Source: Monoplex corrugatus (lineage: Eukaryota > Mollusca > Gastropoda > Littorinimorpha > Ranellidae). From it: a stretch of DNA of 64,000 nucleotides. The notes below the pieces were generated by a model that saw nothing but the letters and a program-made list of their open reading frames with translations, was not told where the DNA came from and searched no databases. The stretch spans positions 61,944,078 through 62,008,077 of the forward strand of contig CM060312.1 of assembly GCA_030674185.1 (NCBI GenBank), in the 5' to 3' direction. A program made the translations under genes and the position numbers. Of the stretch, positions 23,041-56,400 are shown in pieces (position 1 is the stretch's first letter; the number at the start of each line of letters is the position of its first letter).

Positions 23041-25079
23041 CATGATAAATACACAGTGATTCCACATACACGAAACCTTATTTTCAAAATCTAATCATTC
23101 TCTCTCAGTACAATCACCGATAGTCATTCAAACAAATCCTTTTCAACATTCTGTCTCATTCCAAAACAACGCTCTTGATTCCATAGCAAATTTATACAAA
23201 CACACATGTACAAAGGTATTCATAACCAAAGGTGAAGCTGTATCAGATATATAAATTTTGTTCCTGCTCATTCCTGGCCACCTTTATGACCTCACTAGAT
23301 GAAATTCCCCTTGTTTTTCAAGTGATGGCGGAAATTCTGCGACATTAATGAGAAAACTGTAACAAGTTTGAAACAGAATTACAGTTGACTCAAAAGCCCA
23401 CAGTGCTAAAGCTTATTGCTGCGTGTAATTGTATAGAACACTAAAGCACAAAAAGTATGGCTACTATAACAAAACTATCAAAGGCAAACCACAAAAAAAA
23501 AAAAAAAAAAAAATTACCACAAAGATGTGGATAGAATGAGGGTCCACCCACATCTTAAATCAATCTCTCTCTCTTTCTCTCTCACATACACACACATTTT
23601 CTCTCTCACTCTCTCACACACACACTCTCTCACTCACACACACACACACACATTCTCTTCTCTCTCCCACCCCTAAAGCAAAATGTAAAGCACCAACCAA
23701 AAGACCAACAAAAACATGGCCTTTGGGAACAACCCCTTTAACGGCGGTACACACAAAAACATAGCAATATTATGAAATTAAATTAATAACATGAATATAG
23801 CCTACTGTATACAGTACAGGACTTTACATCATACACAAGTTAACAAGACCACAAGAACACACCAGAGTGGTTAGCACAGTGAACTACAAACTGGGGTCTG
23901 AATACCATCAGTTCTGTTGAAATCATTACAAGGAAATTTTCAGCTCTTACTGGTTCCTATCAAGAACTGAGTGTGTTATAGGCTCATTGGGAAGACTGGG
24001 ATCACGCAGCCGAGTCGCATCCACGTTATGCATCACTGAGGGTGTTGCTCAAATCTTCTGACCAGTACTGCAAGTGTCTGTACCTCTCAGGCCTGGTTGA
24101 TGCCAGGATAAATTATGAAAGTAAGCATAGAGTAAGCAGTCTCAATCCAGAATGGAACTCCATAATATCATTATAATCATTCCTACCATCATATTATGAT
24201 CACAGCACCGTGATGAACTATTCAAGCTTATGGCATAGGAAATGGGATAGAGAAAAAAAGCAAAAGAACACTTCTGGTGTACGGATTGCACTCCCATTTC
24301 CAAAATTCCATAAAGTAACAAAATGTGATACACCATTAAAAGATCCCTGTTGACCTGCTAAGTCCAATTAACGATCAAGAGTAGTATTCAGGCAAAACAT
24401 AATGATGCGAGTGTAGCAGGGTGTCTATCCGTGCAGCAAAAACGCCAGACATGGAATCTCTTATTTCAAAACTTACATTTTACTTTGGATCATGTATGGT
24501 TGATGCTGACCGACACAGTCGCAGATGAGCAAAAAATTAAAGGATACGTCTGTGAGTGTCCCTTCGCTTACTTCAAATACAAGCTACACTGTGGCATTCA
24601 CTGTATCTCAACGTAAGACCAACGATAACAACAACAATAAACCACACACAATGACTACAAATGTATTAAAGAAGTGAAAAGGAGTCTGTTGGATTTGCCT
24701 GTGTCTACAGTGAGATAGACTGATTCTACAGATGTCATACTACCGCAGAGTTGACCAGCAATGCTGAGAGAATATCATAGGACACACATTTATTTCCAAA
24801 CTTGAGTGGATTGATCACTACCTATAAAACAAGCAAAACCAGAACAGTGGTACTTCTGACAGGATAGAAAACTGGTCACTACCAGTGATGCCAAAAACTT
24901 CATGCAAGATGTAACACACATGTACATTGTAGGCTACATAACAGTGAATATTCACACATGCCCATATATACACACAATGTGACATGCACACAGAGCAATA
25001 CACACAGACATACATACATATATGCGCACATAATATATACACAATGTTACACACACACAATGTGATATAGACACAGAAC

Positions 25080-25136
<57 letters not shown>

Positions 25137-25320
25137 CGACACATGCTCTCTCTCACAAGCTCAAGCACAAATGGCATGGGGAGAGAGACAAAGGAAATTT
25201 ATGATGTTCTGGAGTTCCACTGCTCATAATTTTGTTTCCATTTAATAATTAAGTTATTTATTTCACTCTCTTATTTTCCTGGGAAAATGTGTTCATTTTG
25301 TTAACTGCTGCTGCGTTATT
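23041..25320. other. Noncoding, microsatellites and a SINE trace
   Basis: It contains a poly(A) run near 23492-23511, CT/CA repeats at about 23563-23660, a possible tRNA-like SINE at 23870-24110 (box A-like AGTGGTTAGCACAGTG), and CA-rich sequence from 24950 to 25136. I see no gene. Confidence 0.5.
24950..25136. repeat. CA-rich region with pure CA run
   Basis: Interrupted CA/TA repeats lead into a pure CA run at about 25081-25134. Confidence 0.9.
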
Positions 25321-25332
25321 CAGGATATCATT

Positions 25333-25533
25333 ATTCAACCCTTTGACTCCCGCACCTTGTCCACCAGCGTTTTGCACTATTAACCTTGCTAGCAAAGCAA
25401 AAACTTAACCCTTTGATTCCCTCACCCTATCCACCAGCTTCCTGCAGGAAGCTGGCGGATAGAGTGAGGGAGTCAAACTCAAAGGGTTAACTTTTTGTAG
25501 TTGGTGGACAGGGTGTGAAGGTCAAAGGATTAA
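25333..25533. mobile_element. Palindromic TTAA MITE, copy near mariner
   Basis: This is a well-preserved copy: outer arms TCAACCCTTTGACTCCCGCA and GTCAAAGGATTAA, an internal AAAACTTAACCCTTTGATTC junction, and a central perfect palindrome at CCAGCTTCCTGCAGGAAGCTGG (25434-25455), cited here only as its position and core CTGCAG. Confidence 0.8.
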
Positions 25534-25948
25534 AGTCAAACCGACTGCGCAGATCCCTATCAGGATTATTACCATTGCAAAATGTACACACACTCTGATG
25601 ACCCTGGAAAAAAAAAACAAAAAAAAAAACATACACAATCAAAATTTTGAAAAAGAAAATTAAGCACACATAACTATGCTTTTGGGCACATAATCTAAGG
25701 ACATGCCCCTGGCACTGAATGTTATCCAATTTATCTTTAGAGGAGCTGAACATTGTCCAATTTATCACCGGAGGGTTTAAATTAACATATTTTTTGTTCT
25801 TTACCAAAAAGATATTGTGATGTACTGTGGGACATGTGTGAGCCACTCAGAGTGCAACCGAGTTATCATACTACTATTAACAGGCAAAAAGAAAATAATC
25901 TACAATTGGGGGGACACAATGGAATCAATATAAATTGTACTGTGCATA

Positions 25949-27273
25949 CGAGGGTTGTTCAATTTAAGATGTCACCACCCCTTAAAAAACGTACCTCCTC
26001 ATCTCAGCAACTTGAAACTTTTACATCCCCTCGAAGTATTCTCCGTTGGCTAGGATGCAAAGTTCAAGCCTCCTACGCCAATTCTCAAGCGCCCTCTGAT
26101 AGTCGGTTTTAGGCAGACCAGACAACTCTGATCTTACGGCTTTGGCGAGGTCTTGTACCCGGTCAAACTTACGCCCAGCGAGCTTTTCCTTCAGAACAGG
26201 GAACAGCCAGAAGTCGCATGGGGCCAAGTCGGGGCTGTAGGGTGGGTGGTCCAAAACTTGGATCCCTTGCTCGCTCAGGAAGGTTGAGGTGACCTTCGCC
26301 TTATGGGCACTGGCATTGTCATGCAGAAGAAGGGTCCTCTGGGTGCCGACGGTTGGGCGCTGCTCATGGATTTTTCCTACAACTTTGGGGAGCACAACTT
26401 GGGTATAGTAGGAGGCAGTGATTGTTGATTTCTCAGGCAAAATGTCAATTGCCACAAGGCCTTGCGTGTTGAAAAAAATAGAAAACAGTCGCTTGCGACT
26501 CTGGAATCCTGGGCGAAGAACAACTGGTCGGTCTCCGTCAGGGCCAACCCACATGCGGTTGCAGCGTTTGTTGGGGATGCCGTAGAATGTGAGCCAACTC
26601 TCATCTCCCGTCACTAAGTCACACAGTCGTTTTGGCCCGTTGGGCTCAAACTCATCGAGCAGTTTGCGTGAACATGCCACCCGCTGCTGCTTCTGATCAT
26701 CACTTAAGAGATGTGGCACCCATCTTGCAGCCAGTTTTCTCATGTGAAGGTCTTTGTGCAGAATGTTGTTAATGGTGCCAATTGAAAGCTCACATGCCTC
26801 GCTTAATTCCCGCACAGTCGAATGTGGATCCTCCTCTATCAGTCTTTTCACATATGCAATGTTTTGTTCGTTCCGAGCTGGTAAAGCTCGCTCTGCACGA
26901 TTACCCCAATCAGATGGCACTCTACCTGCTCCTAATTGTTTGACCCACCTGCAAACTGTGCGGTAAGACACACAATCCGTTCCGTAAACAGCTTGCAAAT
27001 CTGCGTGTATCTTCCTACAATCGTCACCAAGTTGTAGCCTTGTGAAAGTGTAGAAACGAAATTGCTCATTGGTGACGTCCATTTTTTTCAGGCTCAGCTA
27101 TTTGAAACACATTTGTAATTACGTCATACTCCGAGTTGCGTCATGATGTCAACTTTATTTTCTGCATGCTAATCAGGTAAACTTTAAAGTTGTGTTTGGT
27201 ATAAACATTTTTCTGTGCGTTGCTTCGTTTTCAAACGGCAAGCCTAGTGTCATCTTAAATTGAACAACCCTCG
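25949..27273 (-). mobile_element. Full-length mariner transposon
   Basis: The element is 1325 bp. Its ends are inverted copies, CGAGGGTTGTTCAATTTAAG... at both edges, identical over 23 bases (25949-25971 and 27251-27273) and continuing with one mismatch. It is flanked by TA on both sides (25947-25948 and 27274-27275), the standard mariner target duplication. One uninterrupted transposase frame fills the interior. It lies downstream of the ZC3HC1 3' end and is transcribed in the same direction. Confidence 0.95.
26021..27082 (-). CDS. Mariner transposase, intact frame
   Basis: The 353-residue protein would cut and paste the element through its terminal repeats in the nucleus. It has the expected length and layout. 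Residues 1-115 form the paired helix-turn-helix DNA-binding region. WVPH at 121-124 is the mariner linker signature (usually WVPHEL; here WVPHLL). The catalytic triad is D160 in VTGDESW, D255 in LLHDNASAHKA and D290 in YSPDLAPCDFWLFP. The gap between D255 and D290 is 34 residues, the DD34D pattern of mariner. No stop or frameshift interrupts it. The start at 27082 is the first ATG after the terminal repeat. Activity cannot be judged from sequence alone, but every key residue I can check is present. Confidence 0.95.
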   Translation of the reverse strand: MDVTNEQFRFYTFTRLQLGDDCRKIHADLQAVYGTDCVSYRTVCRWVKQLGAGRVPSDWGNRAERALPARNEQNIAYVKRLIEEDPHSTVRELSEACELSIGTINNILHKDLHMRKLAARWVPHLLSDDQKQQRVACSRKLLDEFEPNGPKRLCDLVTGDESWLTFYGIPNKRCNRMWVGPDGDRPVVLRPGFQSRKRLFSIFFNTQGLVAIDILPEKSTITASYYTQVVLPKVVGKIHEQRPTVGTQRTLLLHDNASAHKAKVTSTFLSEQGIQVLDHPPYSPDLAPCDFWLFPVLKEKLAGRKFDRVQDLAKAVRSELSGLPKTDYQRALENWRRRLELCILANGEYFEGM

Positions 27274-27499
27274 TACAAGACTAATACTCTGCTGTTATCT
27301 GTTTGTGTGTTAATTTAACCAAGTTCAGTGATTAATTAGTAGCTAGTGCTGATAGTGACAACACAGAGAAGTGCACAGCATATTGGGCACACAAGACAAT
27401 GCTCATGCTTTGAACAGATTTACTAATGATTTAATTTAAAAACTATTTTTTTCACTTGTACAGTTAGCTTTTATAAGAAGAAAGGACATAATGAAAAAG

Positions 27500-27610
27500 T
27501 CTCACCTGTTAGTGTCACCAGATTCAGTGATGGCCGCTGCACTCTTTGACACAATCACACTCTTTCAAACAGCTCTGTCCTGACTTATGTGGACAACTTC
27601 TTAAACAATT
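27500..27610 (-). pseudogene. LINE family A tail, short remnant
   Basis: CACCTGTTAGTGTCACCAGA and CTGTCCTGACTTATGTGGAC match, with changes, the last about 110 bp of the LINE family A tail at 14385-14500. No useful frame survives. Confidence 0.5.
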
Positions 27611-30368
27611 ACGCCGGACAGGAGGGGAAAAAACACCAAGTATGTGGAAATCATTTACAATAAGTCAAAATTCCATTCAAAAGAAAAGTAAATTAGTTAA
27701 CATACTTGCTAGCCAGACCTGACAGTGAAGCCAGAAAGACACCATGTTAATACATATGTTCGTTCTCTCTTTCATTCTCCTTGTTGATAGAGGCTACTGA
27801 CTACATTGCTTGTTTGTAGTTAATGGCAAATAAAGCATAAAGAGATAGTTATAGAGATGATAACTGTACTACAGTTTGATATTTTCACAATTAGACAGTT
27901 TTTGGAAATTTTGCCCAGACATCAACAGAGCAAAATATTTGAAATTAGTGTCCACTTTCGAGCACATACACTAACATGTTATATATGTACACTCACACCC
28001 GTACACAAAGTTGTAAAACGACGTCCACTTCTGTGTATATACACAAACATCTTATGTGCATGCACACATAAACATACACAAAGATGCTCAAATCTTTTAC
28101 TCTCTAATGTGATTATTCATTCATTCTGTTGGAAATTTAAAAAAAAAAAAATTTTTTAAATTAAAAAAAAAGACCAAAAGAGGAAATGACGAAACAGGAT
28201 TCTATGCATAATATGAGCTGTTTCAAAGTAGAAGCACGAAGTCACATACCAGACAAGATGTAATCCCTGTGCATGATACAAAATCACTATCTAATAATAC
28301 ACCACATCTGTTAGAATGAAGGAACAAGTATGTAAAGGAATTCTGAGCAAAACATAATCTATCTCAAACTCGTGCATATACATTGTGAAAGATACAATAA
28401 ATTTGAAAACAAAATAGGCCTACCACTGCCCCTGCACACCATCCCCCACCCCCAGAAAAAAAACAAACATCATTCCTGAAAACAATCTCAAATGGATTTT
28501 CTTGCCAACAACAACAAAATCCTTGTTCACAAAAATTGACTTAAAAAGGTCATTAACATATGTAAACCTTCACCATGCCATAAGTCACTTGTCACTGCAC
28601 AGTGTTTGCCACTGGGGACGAAATCAGAGGAATAATAACAATTACAGTATTTGTACAGCACCAAATCTTGACAAATCAAATCAAAGTGCACTCATGCATC
28701 TAGCATATGCATACAATAGACAAAGACCACCTTACAATATTTAGGAGAGTTTGGGATCCATTTTGGGATTTTATTCAAACTGATACTGTGACTCTTCCTG
28801 CACACGCTATCTGTAATTTCTTACTATTAAGCTTTTTTCTCCTTTTTAAAATGGTATTTGAAAACATGTGCACAACAGATTATGAGCATTTTTAAAGAGA
28901 GAAAAATAAGCACCCCTCCAAAACTGTTTTCAAAACCCATAATCCCTTCAGTTTCCGCAATACATCTGTCACACTACACATTTACAATGACAAGCGTGCA
29001 AAAATTTCATGACGATTGGGTCATAGTATGAAAACATTAATGCCAATATTTTTGTATGAATCATTGCACTTTGGGAGATTTCTGTAAGCTCACCTGATCT
29101 TTTCTTCTTTTGGTCCCATATTCTATACCACCTTAATGGTTACGGAAGCTGGTACAGTTTTTACAATGTGATGATGATGACAATGATGAAGATGATAATC
29201 ATGATACTAAGAAACTCCATCTAGAACTGAGACTGCATGACAGGAACTATCATAATATATCATGGTGTCAACCATGCCCTAAAGATACGGACACCTGCAG
29301 TGCTGTCCAGAAGATCTTAAGTAACACCCTCATCACAATCCATGAAGTGGATTTGACTTGACTGTATGGTCCCCATTATCCCGATGAGGTCGAAACATAC
29401 TCAACTCTGGATAGGAGCTAGTTGGGGCCGGAAAATCTTTCAATAGTTTTTAAAGGTTCTGATGGGGATTCAAACAGAGAGTCTTCTAGTCGGTAGTCTG
29501 TTGCACTACCACTGCACACTATAGTGACTGGTTAATGCTGAAAATTTTCATATGTGGGTTTTATTCAGTTTTTCAATTTTTTTTTCAAAATGGTAAATCA
29601 GAGGTAGGCCCTACCATCTTTTATGGCCATACATCAGAAAATAAATACTACATTTAAGAACGGTTTTCACAATAACAAAGAGCATGAAAATGACATTCAA
29701 CTCAGTAATGAACAAAAAATGAGTATCTGGTGACAAGTGACTCATGTTATGGTAGAAGATCACATACTGGACCAGCGATAATTGTAGTGACAAAAGAAAA
29801 GCACATTTCTACGTCATGCAACAGCATTTGAGAAATCCAAAACGCTGGGAGACCAAAGTGCAAACAAGCAACATGTTTGTTTACAGCATGCAAAAGATTG
29901 TGACATATTCATTATAATTTACATATTCACAATTAAACATTTAGGTTCAGAATTACCAAATTTGAACACCTTTTTGTTCCCATTGCACAAGTGTCTTGTC
30001 AACTGCACGATTTTTGTAGAATGTAGTGTATGCATGCACATGACTGTATTTGACAACACAGTTGACAATACATAAACCTGTATACATACGCACATACATC
30101 TGTATGCATGTGCAGCATCCAGCTGTCTGACATTCCTCCATCAGTTACCAACATCCATGAGGGATGATAAGAATATGCAGACATTTCTGTGTGTGAGCAA
30201 GCATGCTGCCTTTAACTGAAGCTGTCCATTTCTACTGGAACTCATTGAAGCTGTCCATTTCTATTGAAACTTCTCCACAGAACCTCAATCGTCTTCATGG
30301 GGGAATCAATGGATTTCATACAATTCCCTCAGAGCAGGTAGACAGATACACATAAGGCTGAGAAGCTG
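27611..30368. other. ZC3HC1 downstream region
   Basis: This is AT-rich sequence beyond the ZC3HC1 stop codon (minus direction). A minus-strand AATAAA (TTTATT at 29560-29565) is a possible poly(A) signal about 0.8 kb after the stop. A tRNA-like SINE trace with a reversed B box lies near 29440-29520. No other gene seen. Confidence 0.45.
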
Positions 30369-50022
<19,654 letters not shown>

Positions 50023-50534
50023 CTTGCAAACCTCAAACGTCTTACCACACAACATCAACACAATGATCTGCTTCTTCCAATTTTGTCTTCGAACAACAAT
50101 GACAGTCATACAGTTCTTTTACCAAAACATTCACATACATCAATTATAGTATATGCTGAACGACAATATTTCGATCCCAATTAAAAAAACATGTGGGAAA
50201 TCTGAACGGCAAAAATATAGTATGCCCCCATAACAATTACATTTCTGTAAAAAGTTACTCACTGTATCTCAAACAGGGGAGGTCAGTCTTGGTCTGATAA
50301 GCAATGTGGTCGAGGTGCGGTTTAGAGACACATGGTTAAAATTTACTGGTGTTGTTCAGTGGCTTCGTCGATTTTACGTATTTGTAAAGGTGAGGCAGTT
50401 CAGCATAACTGTGCATTAATCAATTTATGGTAATAACAATTGGCTCGTTCGACGATCGCCTGTGGATTTACCATAATTAAGTATTCCTAGATAGTAGAAC
50501 TGGTAGAACTGAAGAGTATGCCTAACAATCCATC

Positions 50535-50905
50535 ATACAGCCAGGTGCCTTGCCGCATGGCCGCATGATCATGGCGTTGGCGATCATGGACTTCCATCTA
50601 TCTCTATCTCTTGTTGCCTCAAGCATCTCTTCCACCCTCCTTGTCTTCAGCCACTCTGCAAGTCCGTCATTCTCCTTGGGTCTACCTGTAACCTGGTGCT
50701 CTCTTTCCCTCCAGCTTTCCCGTTGTGATCAGGTGCTCCAATTCCCCTTTCCTCATAAAATGTCCTATGAATGTTGCCTGTCTTTTCCTAATCTTCCTTA
50801 TGAATGATCTACTTGTGTCTGCCTCCATCAAGACTGTCTCGTGTGTTTTCTTTGCTGCCCATGGAACTCTCAGCATTCTTCTTAGAAACCACATCTTGGC
50901 TGCTT
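50535..50905 (-). pseudogene. LINE family B ORF2 tail
   Basis: Minus-strand frame: MWFLRRMLRVPWAAKKTHET, then SFIRKIRKRQATFIGHFMRK, then LITTGKLEGKRAPGYR. After a frame change it ends near WKSMIANAMIMRP.. Typical post-reverse-transcriptase region of a non-LTR element, 5'-truncated. Confidence 0.65.
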
Positions 50906-51231
50906 AACAGTAGACTTAAAAGCGTGCATTGTTTATGGTCATTTTGGAGTTTATGACATTCCCCTTTCTTGAATAGGCCTAATTATCTTATTTGATTTTA
51001 TATGTGATTTTATCAGTTAATGTGTTTGCTGGTTACAGCTGGTAAATTTCTAATTTATCTTTTTGAAAATTTTTTTGTGGAACTACCGAAATTATTATAT
51101 ATAGTAACACCCACCAGTTGGAATTTAACAGAACCGGTCGATGAAAATTGTTATCACATTTACCCCTACTACCATCCAGACTCTAAATTATGAAACAAAG
51201 TCAGTGCCACAAGGTTTATGTTTTAATATGT

Positions 51232-51530
51232 GTCATCCAAAACAAGTTTGACTGCCCATGTTAAAGCAAACAAGAACCAGAAGAACACAAGACAGGTGCT
51301 AATTTTCAGCCAACTGGCCTTTGTCAAGTGTGAATCATGTACTGGACGAAGCAGCAGGGAAGTTTCAGTCTTTTTCTCCAAATTTTTGTATTTGGTGTTT
51401 GTTTGTTTGTAATCTTATAATGTTACATTCACCCTTGACTAAGGTGAGTTGGCTAAAAAATTTTCCCTGTCTTGTCTGGTTGTATTAGATACGCATTCTG
51501 ATTTTATTTTCACGTTTTTCTGGTTTCTAA
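51232..51530. mobile_element. REP-B foldback copy, both arms
   Basis: It starts CATCCAAAACAAGTTTGACT, contains GCCAACTGGCCTTTGTCAAG, the spacer GGGAAGTTTCAGTCTTTTTC, and the right arm to TTTTTCTGGTTTC. The arms are diverged and the far-right tail is absent. Confidence 0.7.
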
Positions 51531-52824
51531 TGACATAATGTGTAAGGTCTATTGAGGCTATTCTGATGATGCATAGGCCAACACTGTCTGGGCGTGTGTA
51601 TAAGCATACCATGCCATAGTGATAGTGTCACGGATAAAAATTGCAGTTTTGTAGGACTTCGTAAGGAGTCTCGCTCTATTTCTCCCTTTTTTCTGTCTTT
51701 AGATTCTGAGCATTGGTGATCACTCCTCTCCCCTTCCCATCCTACCTCCTCCCCCCTCTTACCCCCTCACTTTCCCTTTAATTGTACACATCTGACATCA
51801 GCTGCATGTGTCATGACCCACCAGCAAAGAGAGGGGAATAGGGAGGTTATTGAATGGGATGGAGAGAGTGACCGATTTTTTTTCCACCCGCATCAGTTGG
51901 ATTCTCTGTGTTGGCAGCCTAAGGTACAGATATTGGCTGCTAAAATTCCTGTTGTATTTTAGCATTTACCCTTTTCTTTGTGCACGCAAACTGAACATAC
52001 ACAGATAATAGTGATAATTTCTTGCGGTTTACTCATTTTACAATACATATGATATAATCATATATGATGCAAATAGACTTGTGATATATACTGTGCATAT
52101 ATGCATTGGAATATAACATGTTAATATATTATATATTGTGCAATTCATAACCTACTTTAAGTTTTACTATATCTTAACAGTATGTAAATAGGCATATATG
52201 TATACAATGGCAAAATTGGCATCTGCCTAGGCTCTTTATCTCATTCAAGTCACTGTCTATGATCATGGTATGTATCATTGTATGTAGGCCCTACATGGTT
52301 GATGATACCATGCCACATGAACAGCACTTAGAAGTGGTAATGCATAAGCAGCTATGCTAATATTGATACACAGTGGAAAACGTAGGTGAACAGGTAAGTG
52401 TGTGTGGTTTAACTGTGACTTGAACCGAAAAAAGGATACGCAGATGATCTAGATCAGCTTGTAAGTTGTAGAGAGTTCTGTTCTTCTAAACAGATGGTGT
52501 GATAAAATTGAAAGTGAATTTATTAGCTGATTTAAGATAGAGTTTTGACAGCGATAGAAACTTTGGTGCCCACACAGCGACAGGCATCTTTTCTGTTTTG
52601 TCTGTGCTCAACTTTGGTTTGTTTCTCACTTTCTGTTCCTCCAGTACACCACATGGTCCGTAAATGTCTGAAGCCTACATGTACATGTGTGCACTGCTGC
52701 ATGCATGTGTGCATGCATGCACACACGCACACATACAATGATACACATGTACACACACACCACTAATATAACTCATATTACATAGTGAACTGAAAAGACA
52801 TTAAATCAAAGAACAAACGAACAC

Positions 52825-52943
<119 letters not shown>

Positions 52944-53229
52944 AGTGATCGTCATAAACTATTTATTGTCAGGTTAACATTTTTGTTGTAATGATATTCA
53001 TTTTGAGTACAATAAGTTGAATAACACAACCTAAAACTTTGAAATGCCAAATAAATTATGAATGAATTCGAACTATTTCGTAAAACAACTTTCCAAATAA
53101 CAAATTTGAAATAACAAAATGTATTATTTTAATTAAGGAAAACATTTGAAAAATTTTGAATATTTCACAGCCACTCACAAACCCATTCAAGCACGCAATC
53201 TTGCACGCATGCAAGCATATGCACGCCAG

Positions 53230-53233
53230 CGCA

Positions 53234-53324
<91 letters not shown>

Positions 53325-53395
53325 ACACACGCACACACACACACACACAGCGACACACGCACACACACACACCGCACACACACACAAACACTATA
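53230..53395. repeat. CA microsatellite next to NOL8 start exon
   Basis: A long CA run with CACC and CGCA interruptions ends about 90 bp upstream of the NOL8 start exon. Overlapping HTHT/VCVC frames are artefacts. Confidence 0.95.
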
Positions 53396-53494
53396 CGCTG
53401 TCAGTGAGTTACACAGAGCTTAGCACTCAAAAATATAATCAGATACTTTTGTTATGCATGTTACATTTACATTTCAATCTGCAGAAGGACCAAC

Positions 53495-56400
53495 ATGACA
53501 ACTATGGAAGAGAAGAGAATTTTCATCGGTGGACTGGTAAAAAGTGTGTCAGAAAAAGAACTTTTGGAGAAATTTTCCCGATTTGGTCAAGTCAGTCAAG
53601 TGGAAATCAAGACCAGAACCACTGAGACAGGTATGATATATTAAAATAATGGTTAATATTTGGTCAGTATTAACTTAATTAAGCCTTGTGGATACAGTCA
53701 TGGTTCAGGAGTTTTCACATATAATAGTCTGGCTGATCACATATTTACATTCGCTTCTTGCAAACAGTGACTGCCTTGCACTAGTTGCAGAGTGTTTGTG
53801 CAGATTTCTCACCAAATGTTGCCTTTATTTTGATGTGATTTTTTTGTTTTTTGTAGAACTTGTAGAGCATGTCAACATAACTGCCAGGAAATACACTGCA
53901 CAAACAGTGGTAAGAAATAAGATTTCAGAGGGTTTTCATGCCTCCATAAAATGTCAGTGTTTTCAAACTTTTCTTGCTGTCTCTCTGTTGCTTATGTTTA
54001 GCAACAATTTGTAGAATTTTCGTTTACCATGAGTTCTGAAAGTGAGAACTTGAATGTGCAGTTCTTCATTTGTAATAAACTTATAATTAGGTACTGTTAT
54101 ATGTGAAGAGAACAAAATTGAGGCAACTCAAATATGGTTTCTAAGAAGAATATTGAGAGTTTCATGGACAGCAGCAACAACAGCAACAACAACAACAAAG
54201 TAGTCTCAAAGGAGGCAGACACAAGAAGATCATTAATAAAGAAGATTAGAAAAAGACAAGCAACATGTATAGGACATTGTATGAGGAAAGAGAAATTAGA
54301 GCACCTGGTCTCAAAAGGAAAGCTGGAGGGAAAGAGAGCACCAGGTAGACCCAGGGAGAAAATATTGGATGGATTTACAAAGTGGCTGAGGACAGAGAGG
54401 GTGGGAGATGTACTTGCAGCGACAAGGGATAGATTTGTATGGAGGGCCATGATCGCCAACGCCATGCAGCAAGGCACATAGTGATGATGATGATTATTTG
54501 TGAGGAACTGTCATGCTGTACTAGGTATTTGACTGCTTGATGTGTAGATAATCATGTCTGGCTACCATACAAATAGTGAAATATACTGATGGTAGTGATG
54601 AGACAGGTGTGCTGTCTTTGTTGATCATACAATGCATATCTCCTCTGTTGTCTTCTTCTCTTCTTGACTTTTCGTCTGTATTGACAGATACTAAAACCTT
54701 TGCCTACCTCAACCTGACTGCAGAGGACAGTGGCTTCAAAAAATGTAAGTAAAGCACTACTGGATTTTTTCTAGAGATTTCGTTCAGATTTAAAATGCAC
54801 ACTGACACAGACATATCACTTTCACACCCTCACATGTCTGATGCAGACTGTGAGTGTGACCAAATCTTTTCTCAGACAGCTAGTGTGCATGCTGAGCACT
54901 TGATAGACTGTTAGTGTGCATGCTGAGCACTTGATAGACTGTTAGTATGCAACCTGAGCTCTTGATAGTTAGACTGTTAGTGTGCATGCTGAGCTCTTGG
55001 CAGTTAGACTGTTATGTGTTAGTGTGCAAGCTGAGCGCCTGTTAGACTGATAATGTGCATGCTGAGCTTTTGATAGTTAGACTGCTAGTGTGCATGCTGA
55101 GCGCTTGACAGTTACACCATTAGTGTGCAAAGCTGAGCTCTTAATAGTCACACCATTAGTGTGCAAGCTGAGCACTTGATAGTTAGACCGTTAGTGTGCA
55201 AGCTGAGCACTTGATAGTTAGACAGTTGTTGTGCAAGCTCAGCACTTGATAGTTAGACTTATTGTGCAAGCTGAGCATTTGATAGTTAGACTGCTGGTGT
55301 GCAAGCTGAGCACTTGATAGTTCGACCGTTAGCATTTGATAGTTAGACTGCTGGTGTGCAAGCTGAGCACTTGATAGTTCGACCGTTAGTGTGCAAGCTG
55401 AGCACTTGATAGTTAGGCGGTTAATGTGCAAGCTGAGCACTTGATAGTTAGACTGCTAGTGTGCAAGCTGAGCACTTGATAGTTAGACTGTTAGTGTGCA
55501 AGCTGAGCACTTGATAGTTAGACTGTTATTGTGCAAGCTGAGCATTTGATAGTTAGACTGCTGGTGTGCAAGCTGAGCACTTGATAGTTAGGCGGTTAAT
55601 GTGCAAGCTGAGCACTTGATAGTTAGACTGCTAGTGTGCAAGCTGAGCACTTGATAGTTAGACGTTAGTGTGCAAGCTGAGCACTTGATAGTTAGACTGT
55701 TATTGTGCAAGCTGAGCATTGATAGTTAGACTGCTGGTGTGCAAGCTGACCACTTGATAGTTCGACTGTTAGTGTGCAAACTGAGCACTTGATAGACGGT
55801 TAATGTGCAAGCTGAGCACTTGATAGTTAGACTGCTAGTGTGCAAGCTGAGCACTTGATAGTTAGACCGTTAGTGTGCAAACTGAGCACTTGATAGTTAG
55901 ACCGTTAGTGTGCAAGCTGAGCACTTGGTAGACTGTTAGTGTGCAAGCTGAGCATTTAATAGACAGTGTTCAAGCTGAGTACTTGATAGTTGGACTGTTA
56001 GTGTGCAAGCTGAGTACTTGATAGTTGACTGTTAGTGTGTAAGCTGAGCACTTGATAGTGAGACTGCTGGTGTGCAAGCTGAGCACTTGATAGTTAGCCT
56101 GCTGGTGTGCAAGCTGAGCTCTTGATAGTGAGACTGCTGGTGTGCAAGCTGAGCACTTGATAGCCTGCTGGTGTGCAGGCTGAGCACTTGATAGTTAGAC
56201 TGTTGTGTGCAAGATGAGCACTTGATAGACTGCTAGTGTGCAAGCTGAGCACTTGATAGTTAGACTGTTAGTGTGCAAGATGAGTACTTGATAGTTGGAC
56301 TGTTAGTGTGCAAGGTGAGTACTTGCTAGTTAGACTGTTAATGTGCAAGGTGAGTACTTGATAGTTGGACTGTTAGTGTGCAAGCTGAGCACTTGATAGT

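Noticed and set aside
26377..26966. Frames inside the mariner in other phases
   Set aside because: They are shadows of the transposase frame.
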